From Pseudolactococcus laudensis (lineage in GTDB: Bacteria; Bacillota; Bacilli; Lactobacillales; Streptococcaceae), in assembly GCF_013449735.1 (NCBI RefSeq), contig NZ_JACBNY010000004.1, positions 1 through 64,000 of the forward strand: a stretch of 64,000 nt of DNA, written 5' to 3'. A model generated the notes under the pieces. It saw only the letters and a program-made list of their open reading frames with translations, did not search any database and was not told the DNA's origin. A program made the position numbers and the translations under genes. Below, in pieces: positions 8,518 to 17,242 of the stretch. The first letter of the stretch is position 1; each line of letters starts with the position of its first letter.

Positions 8518-8587
8518 AAATAGGCATGGCGTAGCTGAAATAGGGATTATCTCCCTTTTTTCAGACTTGTGCCATGCCTAGTATTAT
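8518..8587 (-). terminator. Leader terminator/antiterminator target upstream of the licT-like gene
   Basis: On the minus strand AGGCATGGC pairs with GCCATGCCT, with an inner stem CTGAAA..AGGGA / TCCCT..TTTCAG, followed by a T run. It lies between the promoter at 8627-8655 and the antiterminator start. A ribonucleic antiterminator (RAT) sequence is expected to overlap its 5' arm, but I cannot match a known RAT consensus by eye. Confidence 0.75.
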
Positions 8588-8596
8588 CTAGTCACA

Positions 8597-8610
8597 TGAA
8601 ATCGTTTACA
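8597..8610 (-). promoter_or_regulatory. cre site (CcpA) in the antiterminator-PTS operon leader
   Basis: On the minus strand TGTAAACGATTTCA fits the catabolite-response consensus fully. It lies about 10 bases after the predicted transcription start, a position where CcpA represses. Confidence 0.75.
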
Positions 8611-8626
8611 TCTGTTAACATTTATT

Positions 8627-8655
8627 ATTTTAACAGGTCTATACCAATTTGTCAA
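8627..8655 (-). promoter_or_regulatory. Sigma-A promoter of the antiterminator-PTS operon
   Basis: TTGACA (8655-8650), a 17-bp spacer and TAAAAT (8632-8627) on the minus strand. Confidence 0.8.
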
Positions 8656-8801
8656 ACCTTTTTTAAAAATAAATTAGATTGCTCAAAAATCTCTTATCTG
8701 ATTATTTCTTAATTGTTAGCTTAATGATGACACGACACTTAACTTGATATTTTTTTGAAAGTATGTCAAAATACTTCTATATAAGAAAAGGGGTAACCAT
8801 T

Positions 8802-8990
8802 ATGCCATTTGTCCATGTTGATTTATTCGAAGGTCGTACTGACGAACAAAAAATTGCACTTGCACACGATATCACCGAAGTTGTCATCAAAAATACAGGT
8901 GCACCAAAATCTGCCATCCATGTTTTCATTAACGATATGAAGGAAGGAACTTACTTCCCACAAGGTGAAATCAAAAAAGCAAATCAATAA
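8802..8990 (+). CDS. 4-oxalocrotonate tautomerase family protein
   Basis: The start at 8802 is preferred over the upstream ATG at 8763: it is preceded by AAAGGGG at a proper distance, and it puts a proline directly after Met, the catalytic Pro1 of this superfamily once Met is removed. The 62-residue product (MPFVHVDLFEGRTDEQKIAL...) matches the size and pattern of 4-OT subunits, which form hexamers and interconvert enol and keto acids. The physiological substrate in lactic acid bacteria is unknown, since no aromatic-degradation genes lie nearby. It is a single gene with its own terminator. Confidence 0.85.
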   Translation: MPFVHVDLFEGRTDEQKIALAHDITEVVIKNTGAPKSAIHVFINDMKEGTYFPQGEIKKANQ

Positions 8991-8992
8991 AA

Positions 8993-9030
8993 AAATGAGT
9001 TCTGGTTATGTTGTCAGAACTCATTTTTTT
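8993..9030 (+). terminator. Terminator after the tautomerase gene
   Basis: AAAAATGAGTTCTG pairs with CAGAACTCATTTTTTT around a short loop. The following stretch to 9211 shows no gene or signal that I can support. Confidence 0.85.
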
Positions 9031-9211
9031 CATTTAAACGTCAGTCTAACTTAACGATTATTTAAATATGTGTAGGCAGATGTTACTATGTAATTTATTG
9101 TAAATCTATTGAAGTCTAGTCATTTGCTAGTCTTACTAAAATCGCTTTTCATGGTGGCGATAACCTTCCCGCTGCCTCGGGACACTACAAAGATTGCGAT
9201 GTAGGCAATGC

Positions 9212-9400
9212 TCATCCTTTAACAAGGACATAGCGAAATTGTTCCATCAAGTCATGATGCTCCTCACTCTCCCAAGACATCACCTCTACGAGAAAAGTAT
9301 TAACGTATTTTTTCCTCACAACTCCTGTTATTTTTTCTGAGAAAGAAATAGGTTGACATGTAATAATACTACCGATTTCGATACCCCGCCCTCCTTCCAA
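9212..9400 (-). CDS. Small DUF2187-like protein; start codon uncertain
   Basis: A short basic/acidic frame of up to 62 residues: IEIGSIITCQPISFSEKITG followed by VVRKKYVNTFLVEV. The pattern of a small beta-barrel with a G-x-V-x-K-x-Y-x-N-x-x-L-V core resembles DUF2187 (YkvS-like) proteins, but the match is by eye. The frame opens with TTG at 9400, yet the only strong Shine-Dalgarno, AAGGAGG, lies inside it, 7 bases before an in-frame ATC codon at 9382-9380. A perfect promoter sits right upstream. The gene may start at ATC or TTG. It is divergent from coaB. Confidence 0.55.
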   Translation of the reverse strand: MEGGRGIEIGSIITCQPISFSEKITGVVRKKYVNTFLVEVMSWESEEHHDLMEQFRYVLVKG

Positions 9401-9413
9401 TCGTTATATTTCT

Positions 9414-9442
9414 ATTATATATTTGTTATTTATATTTGTCAA
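9414..9442 (-). promoter_or_regulatory. Consensus sigma-A promoter of the DUF2187-like gene
   Basis: TTGACA (9442-9437), 17-bp spacer, TATAAT (9419-9414) on the minus strand. The expected transcription start is only about ten bases before the TTG codon at 9400. Confidence 0.8.
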
Positions 9443-9532
9443 TTACAATTATATTACAAAATGATAAATTAGATATTTCACTCCCCTTCATTTTTGTGAT
9501 ATAATGATAAAAACATATTTGAAAGGCTTATC

Positions 9533-10255
9533 ATGCGCATTCTTATCACATCTGGTGGGACGACTGAAAACATTGACCAAGTTCGAGGGATCACTAATTT
9601 TGCGACGGGTAACTTAGGCAAACTTATTGCTGAGCGTTTTTTAATGGCAAATCATGACGTTATTTTATTAGCCGGTCGAGGCGCTGTTTTACCTGAACCG
9701 CATCCTAAATTAACCATTCTACCTATTACTGATGTCGCAGATTTACTATCCGCTACAGCTAAATGGACACCCCAAGCTGATGTTTTCATCCATAGTATGG
9801 CTGTCTCTGATTACACACCAGTTTACATGACTGATTTCGACACGGTAGCTACATCATCTGACCTTCAAGAATTTCTTGCCAAAAGTAATACAGAAGATAA
9901 GATAGCCTCTCAGTCTGACTATCAAGTCTTGTTTTTGAAAAAGACACCCAAGGTGATTACTTCTATTAAAAAGCACAATCCAAATATTATCTTATTTGGC
10001 TTCAAACTCTTGGTTGATGTTTCAAAAGAACACCTAATTTCCGTCGCTCAGGCAGCATTGAGCCAAAACCAAGCAGACTATGTCCTAGCTAATGACCTGA
10101 CTGAGATTACCGCAACGACGCATCACGGATTACTGCTCAGTCAAAACCCTAAAGATGCTATAATAGAAATAAACACGAAGCATGAAATTGCCGACTTAAT
10201 CGTCCGAAAAAGTGAGGAGACTTATGACAAACATCACACTCGCCATAACCGGTAG
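9533..10255 (+). CDS. coaB: Phosphopantothenate-cysteine ligase
   Basis: This 240-residue protein is the stand-alone CoaB of streptococci and lactococci, the counterpart of the C-terminal half of the fused CoaBC (Dfp) of other bacteria. It starts with ITSGGTTENIDQVRGITNFATG, the nucleotide-binding and conserved CoaB segment, and has FIHSMAVSDYTP and the later KTPKVI motif. It joins 4'-phosphopantothenate with cysteine, using a nucleoside triphosphate, in coenzyme A synthesis. A TATAAT box and a GAAAGG site lie just upstream. Its end overlaps coaC by 32 bases, so the two are translated from one message, with a pantothenate transporter gene following. Confidence 0.92.
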   Translation: MRILITSGGTTENIDQVRGITNFATGNLGKLIAERFLMANHDVILLAGRGAVLPEPHPKLTILPITDVADLLSATAKWTPQADVFIHSMAVSDYTPVYMTDFDTVATSSDLQEFLAKSNTEDKIASQSDYQVLFLKKTPKVITSIKKHNPNIILFGFKLLVDVSKEHLISVAQAALSQNQADYVLANDLTEITATTHHGLLLSQNPKDAIIEINTKHEIADLIVRKSEETYDKHHTRHNR

Positions 10256-10766
10256 CATTTCAGCCTACAAGGCTGCCGATATCACGTCAGCATTGGGTAA
10301 GCTTGGTCACCAAGTGACCGTTCTAATGACAGATGCTGCTCAGGCTTTTATCACACCACTAACTTTACAAGTCCTCTCTAAACGCCCTGTTCATACGAAT
10401 GTCATGGCGGAAGATAAGGCTGACAGTGTCAATCATATTGACTTAGCTAAAGAGACAGAGATTTTCTTAGTCGCACCAGCCTCTGCCGATACGATTGCTC
10501 GCCTAGCGCAAGGCCGTGCTGATGATATCGTCTCAGCTGTTGCTTTGGCTTTGCCACAAGATGTCAAAAAAGTTATCGCACCCGCTATGAATACAAATAT
10601 GTATGAAAATCCTTTAACCCAGCGTAATATCCAAACCTTGCTTGATCTTGGTTTCAAGATGATTGAACCTAAAGTTGCCTTGCTTGCTTGTGGAGATGTT
10701 GGGCGCGGGGCACTTGCTGATGTCGCCGATATCGTTCAATATGTTCAGGATATTTGTAAAGGATGA
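10224..10766 (+). CDS. coaC: Phosphopantothenoylcysteine decarboxylase
   Basis: The ATG at 10224 follows GAGGAG at a good distance, so it is preferred over a GTG at 10212. The 180-residue flavoprotein begins ITLAITGSISAYKAADI and contains the active-site His region (VNHIDLAK) and the NTNMYENP loop typical of the HFCD family. It uses FMN to decarboxylate 4'-phosphopantothenoylcysteine to 4'-phosphopantetheine, the step after CoaB. The overlap with coaB is 32 bases. Confidence 0.92.
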   Translation: MTNITLAITGSISAYKAADITSALGKLGHQVTVLMTDAAQAFITPLTLQVLSKRPVHTNVMAEDKADSVNHIDLAKETEIFLVAPASADTIARLAQGRADDIVSAVALALPQDVKKVIAPAMNTNMYENPLTQRNIQTLLDLGFKMIEPKVALLACGDVGRGALADVADIVQYVQDICKG

Positions 10767-10847
10767 TGTTTATCTGACATCGTCTTCCCATCTTTATTTT
10801 ATAGAAAGGACCTGAGTTCAGTTCACATAACTGACTCGCTCACATAT

Positions 10848-11429
10848 ATGACTCCCCAAAAAAATAATTCTAAAGCTTCTGATATTGCGACACTTAGTAT
10901 TTTTATCGCGATTATGGTGGTGATTCATCTCCTATCCAAAATTGTCTACACCTTTTGGCCTTTTCCGATTCAGCCTACCTTGGTTCATATCCCTGTCATT
11001 ATAGGCTCAATCATTCTAGGTTGGCGTAAAGGTGCTGTTCTCGGCTTTGTCATGGGGATGATTTCTTTTTTAAACTCAACAATTGCGCCAATTCCGACTT
11101 CATTTTTATTCTCACCATTTGCACCTCACGGTAATATTTGGTCACTCTTTGTCGCTTTTGTCCCTCGAATTCTTGTTGGGATTCTGCCATTTTTCATTTA
11201 TCAATTGGCAAAAAATCGTTTCGGTGCTGGACTTGCTGGTTTTCTAGGCTCTGCTACCAACACAATTTTGGTCCTCACCTCGGCTTTTCTATTATTCAAC
11301 AACCAACTGAATATGACATTCAGGGCATTAATTGCCTCAATCATCGCGACAAATTCAATCGCTGAGGCCATTGCTGCAACCATTTTAACGGCAAGTATTG
11401 TCCCTATTTTAATGAAATTTCGTAATTAA
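10848..11429 (+). CDS. panT: ECF transporter S component, probably pantothenate (PanT-like)
   Basis: The 193-residue protein is very hydrophobic, with five to six predicted membrane helices, and shows the S-component pattern of energy-coupling-factor transporters (LSIFIAIMVVIHLLSK..., then PVIIGSIILGWRKGAVLGF). S components bind the vitamin and share a separate ATPase/T module, which is not in this window. Its place right behind coaB-coaC is the known streptococcal arrangement, from which a pantothenate substrate is inferred. An 81-bp gap precedes it and contains a weak hairpin (10763-10785) and AGAAAGGACC. Confidence 0.75.
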   Translation: MTPQKNNSKASDIATLSIFIAIMVVIHLLSKIVYTFWPFPIQPTLVHIPVIIGSIILGWRKGAVLGFVMGMISFLNSTIAPIPTSFLFSPFAPHGNIWSLFVAFVPRILVGILPFFIYQLAKNRFGAGLAGFLGSATNTILVLTSAFLLFNNQLNMTFRALIASIIATNSIAEAIAATILTASIVPILMKFRN

Positions 11430-11437
11430 ACTTCGGA

Positions 11438-11462
11438 AAGCGTGAAATTCACGTTTTTTTTT
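11438..11462 (+). terminator. Short terminator after panT
   Basis: CGTGAAATTCACG followed by a run of nine T. Confidence 0.7.
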
Positions 11463-11535
11463 GTTAAAATAGTCTTGTATGAAAATGCTTTCTAAAAACT
11501 AAATTAAAGATGCTTATAAAGCGAAAGGAGACAGA

Positions 11536-13239
11536 ATGTCTTACAAAGAATCTTATCAAAAATGGGCTGATTTTTCAGAATTACCTGATTATCTTAAAAA
11601 TGAGCTCGCAACAATGGATGAGCACACAAAAGAAGATGCCTTCTATACATCACTTGAATTCGGTACGGCAGGTCAACGTGGTTTGATTGGTGTCGGCACA
11701 AATCGTATGAACATCTACACTGTTCGTCAAACAACAGAAGGTCTTGCCCGCCTCATGGACTCTAAAGGCGATGCTAAAAAACGTGGTGTCGCAATTGCCT
11801 ATGATTCACGTCATTTTTCACGCGAGTTTGCATTTGATGCAGCACGCATCCTCGCCCTTCATGATATTCCGTCTTACGTTTTCGAATCATTGCGCCCAAC
11901 GCCTGAGCTATCATTTGCCATCCGCGAATTGAACACTTTGACAGGGATTATGATTACTGCCTCTCATAACCCCGCGCCGTACAATGGTTACAAGGTTTAT
12001 GGCGAAGATGGCGGACAAATGCCGCCTGAAGATGCGGATCAATTGACAGACTATATCAATGAGATTGAGGATATCTTCCATATCGAACTTGCTGATGAAA
12101 ATAGTGAGCTAATCACCATCATCGGCGATGACATTGACAAGAAATATTTGGAAAATGTGAAATCTGTTACGATTAATCAAGCTGTTATTGATGAATTTGG
12201 TAAAAACCTCAATATCGTCTTCACGCCACTTCATGGTACTGGTGAAATGCTTGGTCGTAAAACACTAGCACAAGCTGGCTTTGAAAAGATTGCTGTTGTT
12301 GAAGAACAAGCTATTCCTGATGGTGACTTCCCAACTCTCAAATCGCCAAACCCTGAAAGCCAAGCTGCTTTTGAACTTTCAGAAAAATTGGGTCGTGAAG
12401 TAGACGCTGACATGTTAGTCGCAACTGACCCTGATGCTGACCGTATCGGTGTGGAAGTTCGCTTGCCAAATGGTGATTACCAACCGCTTTCTGGTAACCA
12501 AATCGGTGCTGTTTTGGCTAAGTATATCCTTGAGGCACACAAGCAAGCAGGCACTCTCCCTGCAAATGCTGCAGTTGTTAAATCGATCGTTTCGACAGAA
12601 TTGGTGACAGCGATTACCAAATCTTACGACGTTAAGATGTTCAACGTCTTAACTGGTTTCAAATTCATTGCTGAGAAAATCCAAGAATTTGAAGAAACAG
12701 GTAGCCACACTTACATGATGGGATTTGAGGAGTCATTTGGTTATTTGATCAAACCTTTCGTTCGTGATAAAGATGCCATTCAAGCTTTGCTTTTGATCTG
12801 TGAAGTAGCTGCTTATTACAAATCTTTAGGCAAAACTTTGTACGACGGCATTCAAGATATTTATGCTGAATATGGTTTCTACCTTGAAAATACAGTTTCT
12901 GTTACCCTTGAGGGAATTGATGGTGCGGCTCAAATCAAAGCAGTTATGGATAAATTCCGTGGCAATCAACCAACTGCCTTCAATGGTATCAAAGTTGCTT
13001 TGACAGAAGATTTCCTTGAAAATACTGCTACTGCTGCTGATGGCTCTGTCGAAACTTTGACAACGCCACCATCAAACGTGCTCAAATACCATCTTGAAGA
13101 CGGCTCTTGGATTGCGGTTCGCCCTTCTGGGACTGAACCAAAAATCAAGTTCTATCTGGCTGCGGTTGGTGAAACGCAGGATTTGTCTGCTGCTAAACTT
13201 GAAGCTTTTGATGCTGAAATCAAAGCTTTCATCAAATAA
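11536..13239 (+). CDS. pgcA: Phospho-sugar mutase (alpha-phosphoglucomutase, PgcA type)
   Basis: The 567-residue protein has the four-domain layout of the alpha-D-phosphohexomutase family. The phosphoserine loop is TASHNP (Ser143), the metal-binding loop is DPDADR, the sugar-binding loop is FEESFGY, and the phosphate-binding loop is RPSGTEPKIKFY near the end. It interconverts glucose-1-phosphate and glucose-6-phosphate, linking glycolysis to UDP-glucose and cell-wall polysaccharides. The length matches the Bacillus PgcA class rather than the shorter GlmM or ManB. GAAAGGAG precedes the ATG; it is monocistronic. Confidence 0.9.
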   Translation: MSYKESYQKWADFSELPDYLKNELATMDEHTKEDAFYTSLEFGTAGQRGLIGVGTNRMNIYTVRQTTEGLARLMDSKGDAKKRGVAIAYDSRHFSREFAFDAARILALHDIPSYVFESLRPTPELSFAIRELNTLTGIMITASHNPAPYNGYKVYGEDGGQMPPEDADQLTDYINEIEDIFHIELADENSELITIIGDDIDKKYLENVKSVTINQAVIDEFGKNLNIVFTPLHGTGEMLGRKTLAQAGFEKIAVVEEQAIPDGDFPTLKSPNPESQAAFELSEKLGREVDADMLVATDPDADRIGVEVRLPNGDYQPLSGNQIGAVLAKYILEAHKQAGTLPANAAVVKSIVSTELVTAITKSYDVKMFNVLTGFKFIAEKIQEFEETGSHTYMMGFEESFGYLIKPFVRDKDAIQALLLICEVAAYYKSLGKTLYDGIQDIYAEYGFYLENTVSVTLEGIDGAAQIKAVMDKFRGNQPTAFNGIKVALTEDFLENTATAADGSVETLTTPPSNVLKYHLEDGSWIAVRPSGTEPKIKFYLAAVGETQDLSAAKLEAFDAEIKAFIK

Positions 13240-13266
13240 GACATTCGATATTTATAGCTGTAATTG

Positions 13267-13316
13267 AAAAAACAAGACTTCAGTCTGAGGACTTATTGAA
13301 AATCTTGTTTTTTTTA
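13267..13316 (+). terminator. Terminator after pgcA
   Basis: AAAACAAGA pairs with TCTTGTTTT, ending in a T run, with an inner hairpin. Confidence 0.75.
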
Positions 13317-13384
13317 TGGTAAAATAGGACTATATATATTTTTGGCGCTTTTTCAAAGCTGACCATTAGAAATTAGGAAAAATC

Positions 13385-14317
13385 TTGAAAAAAACAACTA
13401 AACGACTTTTTTTGTCAGGTTTTATGCTGACGGCACTACTTTTTTTGACAGGCTGTGTGAAAACAAAAAATGGTAAACCAACTGGTGATGGCTTGGTCTA
13501 TAACATTCTCGTTAAGCCAATGAGTGCTGCGGTTGAATTCTTCGCGCATAACCTTGGTTTCGGATTCGGTGTAGCGATTATTTTAGTAACGGTGATTGTG
13601 CGCTTGGTCATTTTGCCACTTGGTCTCAATCAAGCCTACAAATCAAGCTACATGCAAGAAAAAATGCGTTATTTGAAACCTGTTTTGGAACCAATCCAAA
13701 ACCGTATGAAAAACGCAACGACCAATGAAGAAAAAATGGCTGCTCAATCTGAACTCATGGCTGCGCAAAAAGAAAATGGTGTTAGTATGTTCGGCTCGAT
13801 GGGCTGTCTACCACTCTTGATTCAGATGCCTTTCTTCTCTGCCCTCTTCTACGCAGCACGTTATACAGATGGTATTTCAACAGCGACATTCCTGGGCATT
13901 GACCTAGGCAAGTCAAGTATCGTCTTAACTCTCGTTGCAGGTGTTTTCTACTTCGTTCAAAGTTACCTATCAACTATTGGCATTGATGAAGAACAGAAGA
14001 AACAAATGAAAACGATGATGTTCATGAGTCCTTTGATGATCGTCTTCTTCTCATTCAGTTCACCTGCCGGTGTCACCCTTTACTGGGTTATCGGTGGTAT
14101 CTTCGGTATCATCCAACAAGTCATTGTGACTTTCATCATCAAACCTCACTTACGTGAGAAAATTGACAGAGAATTTGAAGCCAACCCACCTGTTGTTAAA
14201 ACTGCTGGCTTGAAAGATGTAACACCACAAAACGTTGTCAAAGCTAAACAAGACTTTAACAAGGCTATTTCAACTAATAAAAAGAAAAATCGTAATGCTG
14301 GTAAACAACGCAAATAA
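13385..14317 (+). CDS. yidC: Membrane protein insertase YidC/Oxa1, lipoprotein type
   Basis: The start is TTG, with AGGAAA upstream. The 310-residue protein has a lipobox (LTGC, Cys24), then the Oxa1 core of five membrane helices (from about residue 55 to 260) and a strongly basic tail ending in NKKKNRNAGKQRK. It inserts membrane proteins, alone or with SecYEG. The long basic tail resembles streptococcal YidC2, which can contact ribosomes, but the assignment between the two paralogues is not certain. It has its own terminator and is convergent with the ROK kinase gene. Confidence 0.9.
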   Translation: MKKTTKRLFLSGFMLTALLFLTGCVKTKNGKPTGDGLVYNILVKPMSAAVEFFAHNLGFGFGVAIILVTVIVRLVILPLGLNQAYKSSYMQEKMRYLKPVLEPIQNRMKNATTNEEKMAAQSELMAAQKENGVSMFGSMGCLPLLIQMPFFSALFYAARYTDGISTATFLGIDLGKSSIVLTLVAGVFYFVQSYLSTIGIDEEQKKQMKTMMFMSPLMIVFFSFSSPAGVTLYWVIGGIFGIIQQVIVTFIIKPHLREKIDREFEANPPVVKTAGLKDVTPQNVVKAKQDFNKAISTNKKKNRNAGKQRK

Positions 14318-14336
14318 GCGCTGACTAGCTGTCATT

Positions 14337-14383
14337 AAAATAGCGATGTCTCCTGAATTGATCAGGTGGCATCGCTATTTTTT
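14337..14383 (+). terminator. Terminator after yidC
   Basis: AAATAGCGATG..CCTGA pairs with TCAGG..CATCGCTATTT and ends in T's. Confidence 0.85.
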
Positions 14384-14469
14384 CTCAACTAAAAAGGACC
14401 AAGTACAAAATCTCGGCTACCAATAGATTAAAGCTGACTTGGCAATGATGTGTTCCATTTATTTTTCTC

Positions 14470-14642
14470 TTTTTGATATTGTTTTTCCCAAAGAATACCA
14501 ATTTGGTAATCTTTCCCAGAAAGAATACCGATTTCGCAAGAAAACAGCATTTTTTTTACCAATTTGGTAATCTTTCTCAGAAAGAATACCGATTTCACTA
14601 GAAAACAGCATTTTTCTACCAATTTGGTAATCTTGCTGCTTA
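14470..14642. repeat. 60-61 bp quasi-palindromic repeat (locus 2)
   Basis: Units begin with ACCAATTTGG at 14497, 14558 and 14618 (spacing 61 and 60), each with the palindrome GGTAATCTTTCT / AGAAAGAATACC. They share their design, period and much of their sequence with the array at 4938-5580. The stretch 14318-14748 holds no gene: it contains the yidC terminator, this repeat, a second terminator and the GGCTGAGACAAA motif. Confidence 0.8.
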
Positions 14643-14663
14643 ACCATTAATCCAAAGCGATAC

Positions 14664-14720
14664 AAAAATAGGCGACGAACGATTCCGATTAACTTCGAAA
14701 ATGGTTCATCGCCTATTTTT
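14664..14720. terminator. Bidirectional terminator between repeat locus 2 and the ROK kinase
   Basis: AAAAATAGGCGA..GAAC pairs with GTTC-ATCGCCTATTTTT. It is homologous to the hairpins at 5596-5647 and 20708-20766. GAGGCTGAGACAAAGTCCTC on the minus strand (14741-14722) lies beside it. Confidence 0.8.
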
Positions 14721-14748
14721 AGAGGACTTTGTCTCAGCCTCTTTTATT

Positions 14749-15666
14749 TTATCCAATAATTTGTTTAGCTTGATAAACGGCACCAATTAAGCCGGCATCA
14801 TTACGCAATAAACACGGTTTGATACCCGCAACAGTCACACCAGTTAAGTGGTTTAATGACTTGTGATGTTGTTTAATCTTATCGATTCGCTCTGACAAAT
14901 GACCTAAGAATTCATCGTTGGCACTAATGCCACCACCAAGTAAAATCACCTCTGGATCAAAGGCACAGACAAGATTGAGCAGGCCTTTAGCCACATCTTC
15001 ATAGTAGCGATCCATGACTTTGCTTGCTTGCGCATCGCCTTGACGAACAAGATCCAGGATCACGCGCGCATCTGTCACTTCTTTACCAGTCGCTTGTTGA
15101 TACCGATTATAGAGACCAAGCACAACGCCACTTGTAAAGTTCCAAGAGCCTGCTTCAAGGTCTTGTGTATAATCAAGCGGTTGCTGCATTGTCCAGCCTA
15201 CTTCACCAGCTGCACCGTGTGCCCCCTGATAGATAGCATTATTAATGATAATCCCACAACCAACAGCTGTTCCCAAGGAAATCACGATGTAATTTTCAAC
15301 GCCTTGAGCATTACCAATCCATTGCTCAGCCAAAGCAGCGCAATTGGCATCATTTTGAACGACAACAGGCAACTGAAAGGCTGTTTCGCATACTGTCTTG
15401 AGGTTGATATCAAAGAAAGCTGTAACGGCACCTGCAGTAATCATATAACCGTCTTTACGTACAATGCCTGGCACACTAACACCAACACTTAGAATAGCAT
15501 ACTTTTCCTGATAAGCTGCGACTTGCTTTGCCATATTGGCAATTAACTGCTCGCCGTCATTTGGTGTTGTCGCAAACGAGCCTTTTTCAATTATCTTGCC
15601 TGTTTCATTTACCAGACCATATTTGACTGCTGTTCCCCCAATATCAAATCCTACGTAGTATGTCAT
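14749..15666 (-). CDS. ROK-family sugar kinase
   Basis: The 305-residue protein starts with the phosphate loop YVGFDIGGTAVKYGLV and has the second ATP motif GVSVPGIV and the late GGGIS. It belongs to the ROK family (glucokinase, beta-glucoside kinase, N-acetylmannosamine kinase). The zinc-binding CxCGxxGC motif of classical ROK glucokinases is absent: the matching region reads HGAAGEVGW, then EAGSWNFTSG. This places it with the zinc-free sugar kinases such as BglK. The substrate is therefore not settled. It is a single gene, convergent with yidC. Confidence 0.75.
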   Translation of the reverse strand: MTYYVGFDIGGTAVKYGLVNETGKIIEKGSFATTPNDGEQLIANMAKQVAAYQEKYAILSVGVSVPGIVRKDGYMITAGAVTAFFDINLKTVCETAFQLPVVVQNDANCAALAEQWIGNAQGVENYIVISLGTAVGCGIIINNAIYQGAHGAAGEVGWTMQQPLDYTQDLEAGSWNFTSGVVLGLYNRYQQATGKEVTDARVILDLVRQGDAQASKVMDRYYEDVAKGLLNLVCAFDPEVILLGGGISANDEFLGHLSERIDKIKQHHKSLNHLTGVTVAGIKPCLLRNDAGLIGAVYQAKQIIG

Positions 15667-15782
15667 TTTCCGTCTCCCCCAACGTCATGTCAACCAGCTT
15701 TATAATCCCCTTGACAAAGGCTTTTATTCTAATTAAAAAGCATTCCTCTTACCACTTACCACCTATCATCACTTTGAACGAT

Positions 15783-16799
15783 TTAACTTATTGATTCAAA
15801 GGTCAAACTAGGTCGCGCATTTAAGCCTAGTCCTGCTAAATGTCCTTGGTTATACTCGCAGACACTAGCATAGGCAATCATCCCAGCATTATCACCACAA
15901 AGTCTAAGTGGTGGAATCACCACATCAACAGCTGTGATTTCAGCGGCTAAACGTTCACGTAACCCTTGATTCGCTGCCACACCGCCTGCAACCACTAGCA
16001 TTTTCACCGGAAATTGTTCTAAAGCTATTTTAGTTTTAGCCAACAAAACATCCATCACGGCAGCTTGGAAACTCGCAGACAAGTCTTTTTTATCCAATGT
16101 CTGTCCCTTTTGCTCCGCATTATGAACGGTGTTAATAAAGGCTGATTTAAGACCTGAAAAGCTAAATTCAAGGGCAGGGTCGTCATGTTTCATCATAGCC
16201 CGTGGAAAGTTAAAGACGTCTTGCCCTTGGTGAGCTAGACCATCAATTTCTCTCCCTGCAGGATAAGTCAAGTTCATCACACGCCCAACCTTATCATAGG
16301 CTTCACCAACGGCATCGTCTCGCGTTTCACCAATGATTTTATAATCCCCAGGTGCTGCCACATAGACAAGCTCTGTATGACCACCACTGACGAGCAAGGC
16401 CATTAATGGAAATTCAAGTGGTTTAACCTGACGAGCTGCCCACAAGTGACCAGCCATATGATTGACTGGTACAAGTGGCAAGTGATTCGCCCAAGCAAAA
16501 GCTTTGGCTGCTGCAACACCTACTAGAAGTGCGCCAACAAGACCGGGTCCCTCAGTAACAGCTACTGCCGTCAAATCAGCGGGTGTAATCTCGGCCTCTG
16601 CCATTGCCTCATTAATACAGGCGGTAATTACTTCGACGTGGTGACGACTAGCAACTTCCGGTACAACACCACCAAAACGTTTGTGACTCTCGATTTGACT
16701 CGCAATCACATTACTTAACAGCTCCTGACCATTTTTCAAGACCGCAACACTCGTCTCATCACAAGAAGTCTCAAAAGCTAATATATAATTATCTGTCAT
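15783..16799 (-). CDS. tsaD: tRNA N6-adenosine threonylcarbamoyltransferase
   Basis: The 338-residue protein has the ASKHA fold and the metal-binding HMAGH motif (His114, His118) of the Kae1/TsaD family. TsaD transfers the threonylcarbamoyl group from its adenylate to A37 of tRNAs that read ANN codons, together with TsaB and TsaE. The start overlaps the stop of the upstream rimI-like gene by four bases (ATGA), so it is the last gene of the operon tsaB-rimI-rimI-tsaD. Confidence 0.95.
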   Translation of the reverse strand: MTDNYILAFETSCDETSVAVLKNGQELLSNVIASQIESHKRFGGVVPEVASRHHVEVITACINEAMAEAEITPADLTAVAVTEGPGLVGALLVGVAAAKAFAWANHLPLVPVNHMAGHLWAARQVKPLEFPLMALLVSGGHTELVYVAAPGDYKIIGETRDDAVGEAYDKVGRVMNLTYPAGREIDGLAHQGQDVFNFPRAMMKHDDPALEFSFSGLKSAFINTVHNAEQKGQTLDKKDLSASFQAAVMDVLLAKTKIALEQFPVKMLVVAGGVAANQGLRERLAAEITAVDVVIPPLRLCGDNAGMIAYASVCEYNQGHLAGLGLNARPSLTFESIS

Positions 16800-17242
16800 T
16801 TTTCTCTCTTCATTAAAATCGCATCTTCTTGCGGATTTTGATAATAATTTTTTCTTTGATAAAAAGCCTCGAACTCGAATTTTTCATATAAATGCCGCGC
16901 TCTTTCATTTGATGCACGGACTTCTAAGAAAATTTTTCCTTCAAGTTTTGTTAATTGTTTGAGCAATAGGCTTGCAATTCCTTGCGATTGATAAGCTTTA
17001 GCAACGCCAATATTGGTGATTTCAATTTCATCCATGACAACTGATAATGCCAAAAAACCAACAACTTTTTGTTCTTCTGTAAAAGCCAGATAGTAAACAG
17101 ACTCCTCTCGTAAGAGGTCCGCAAATGTCTGCTCAAATGTCCATGGCGACTCCTCATATAAATCGTCTAAAATCGCCTGAATATCTCCTGCAAAATCACG
17201 ATAACAATCTGTCAAAAAATTGAGTTTTCTAATCGTTATCAT
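16796..17242 (-). CDS. rimI: GNAT acetyltransferase, RimI-like (second copy)
   Basis: The 148-residue protein has the GNAT acetyl-CoA loop ([20 protein letters not shown]) and the RimI-like end ([20 protein letters not shown]). RimI acetylates the N-terminal alanine of ribosomal protein S18 and related proteins. It overlaps both neighbours by four bases. A second RimI-like gene sits directly upstream; the two are clearly diverged, so one may act on a different target. Confidence 0.85.
   Translation of the reverse strand: MITIRKLNFLTDCYRDFAGDIQAILDDLYEESPWTFEQTFADLLREESVYYLAFTEEQKVVGFLALSVVMDEIEITNIGVAKAYQSQGIASLLLKQLTKLEGKIFLEVRASNERARHLYEKFEFEAFYQRKNYYQNPQEDAILMKREK

Noticed and set aside
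8763-8801. Upstream ATG for the tautomerase
   Set aside because: It would bury the catalytic proline and has no Shine-Dalgarno, unlike the ATG at 8802.
10763-10847. Riboswitch before panT
   Set aside because: Only a small hairpin is present; the leader is too short and shows no known riboswitch pattern.
14428-14665. Small proteins on the minus strand in repeat locus 2
   Set aside because: The frames are produced by the 61-bp repeats and lack start signals and family resemblance.
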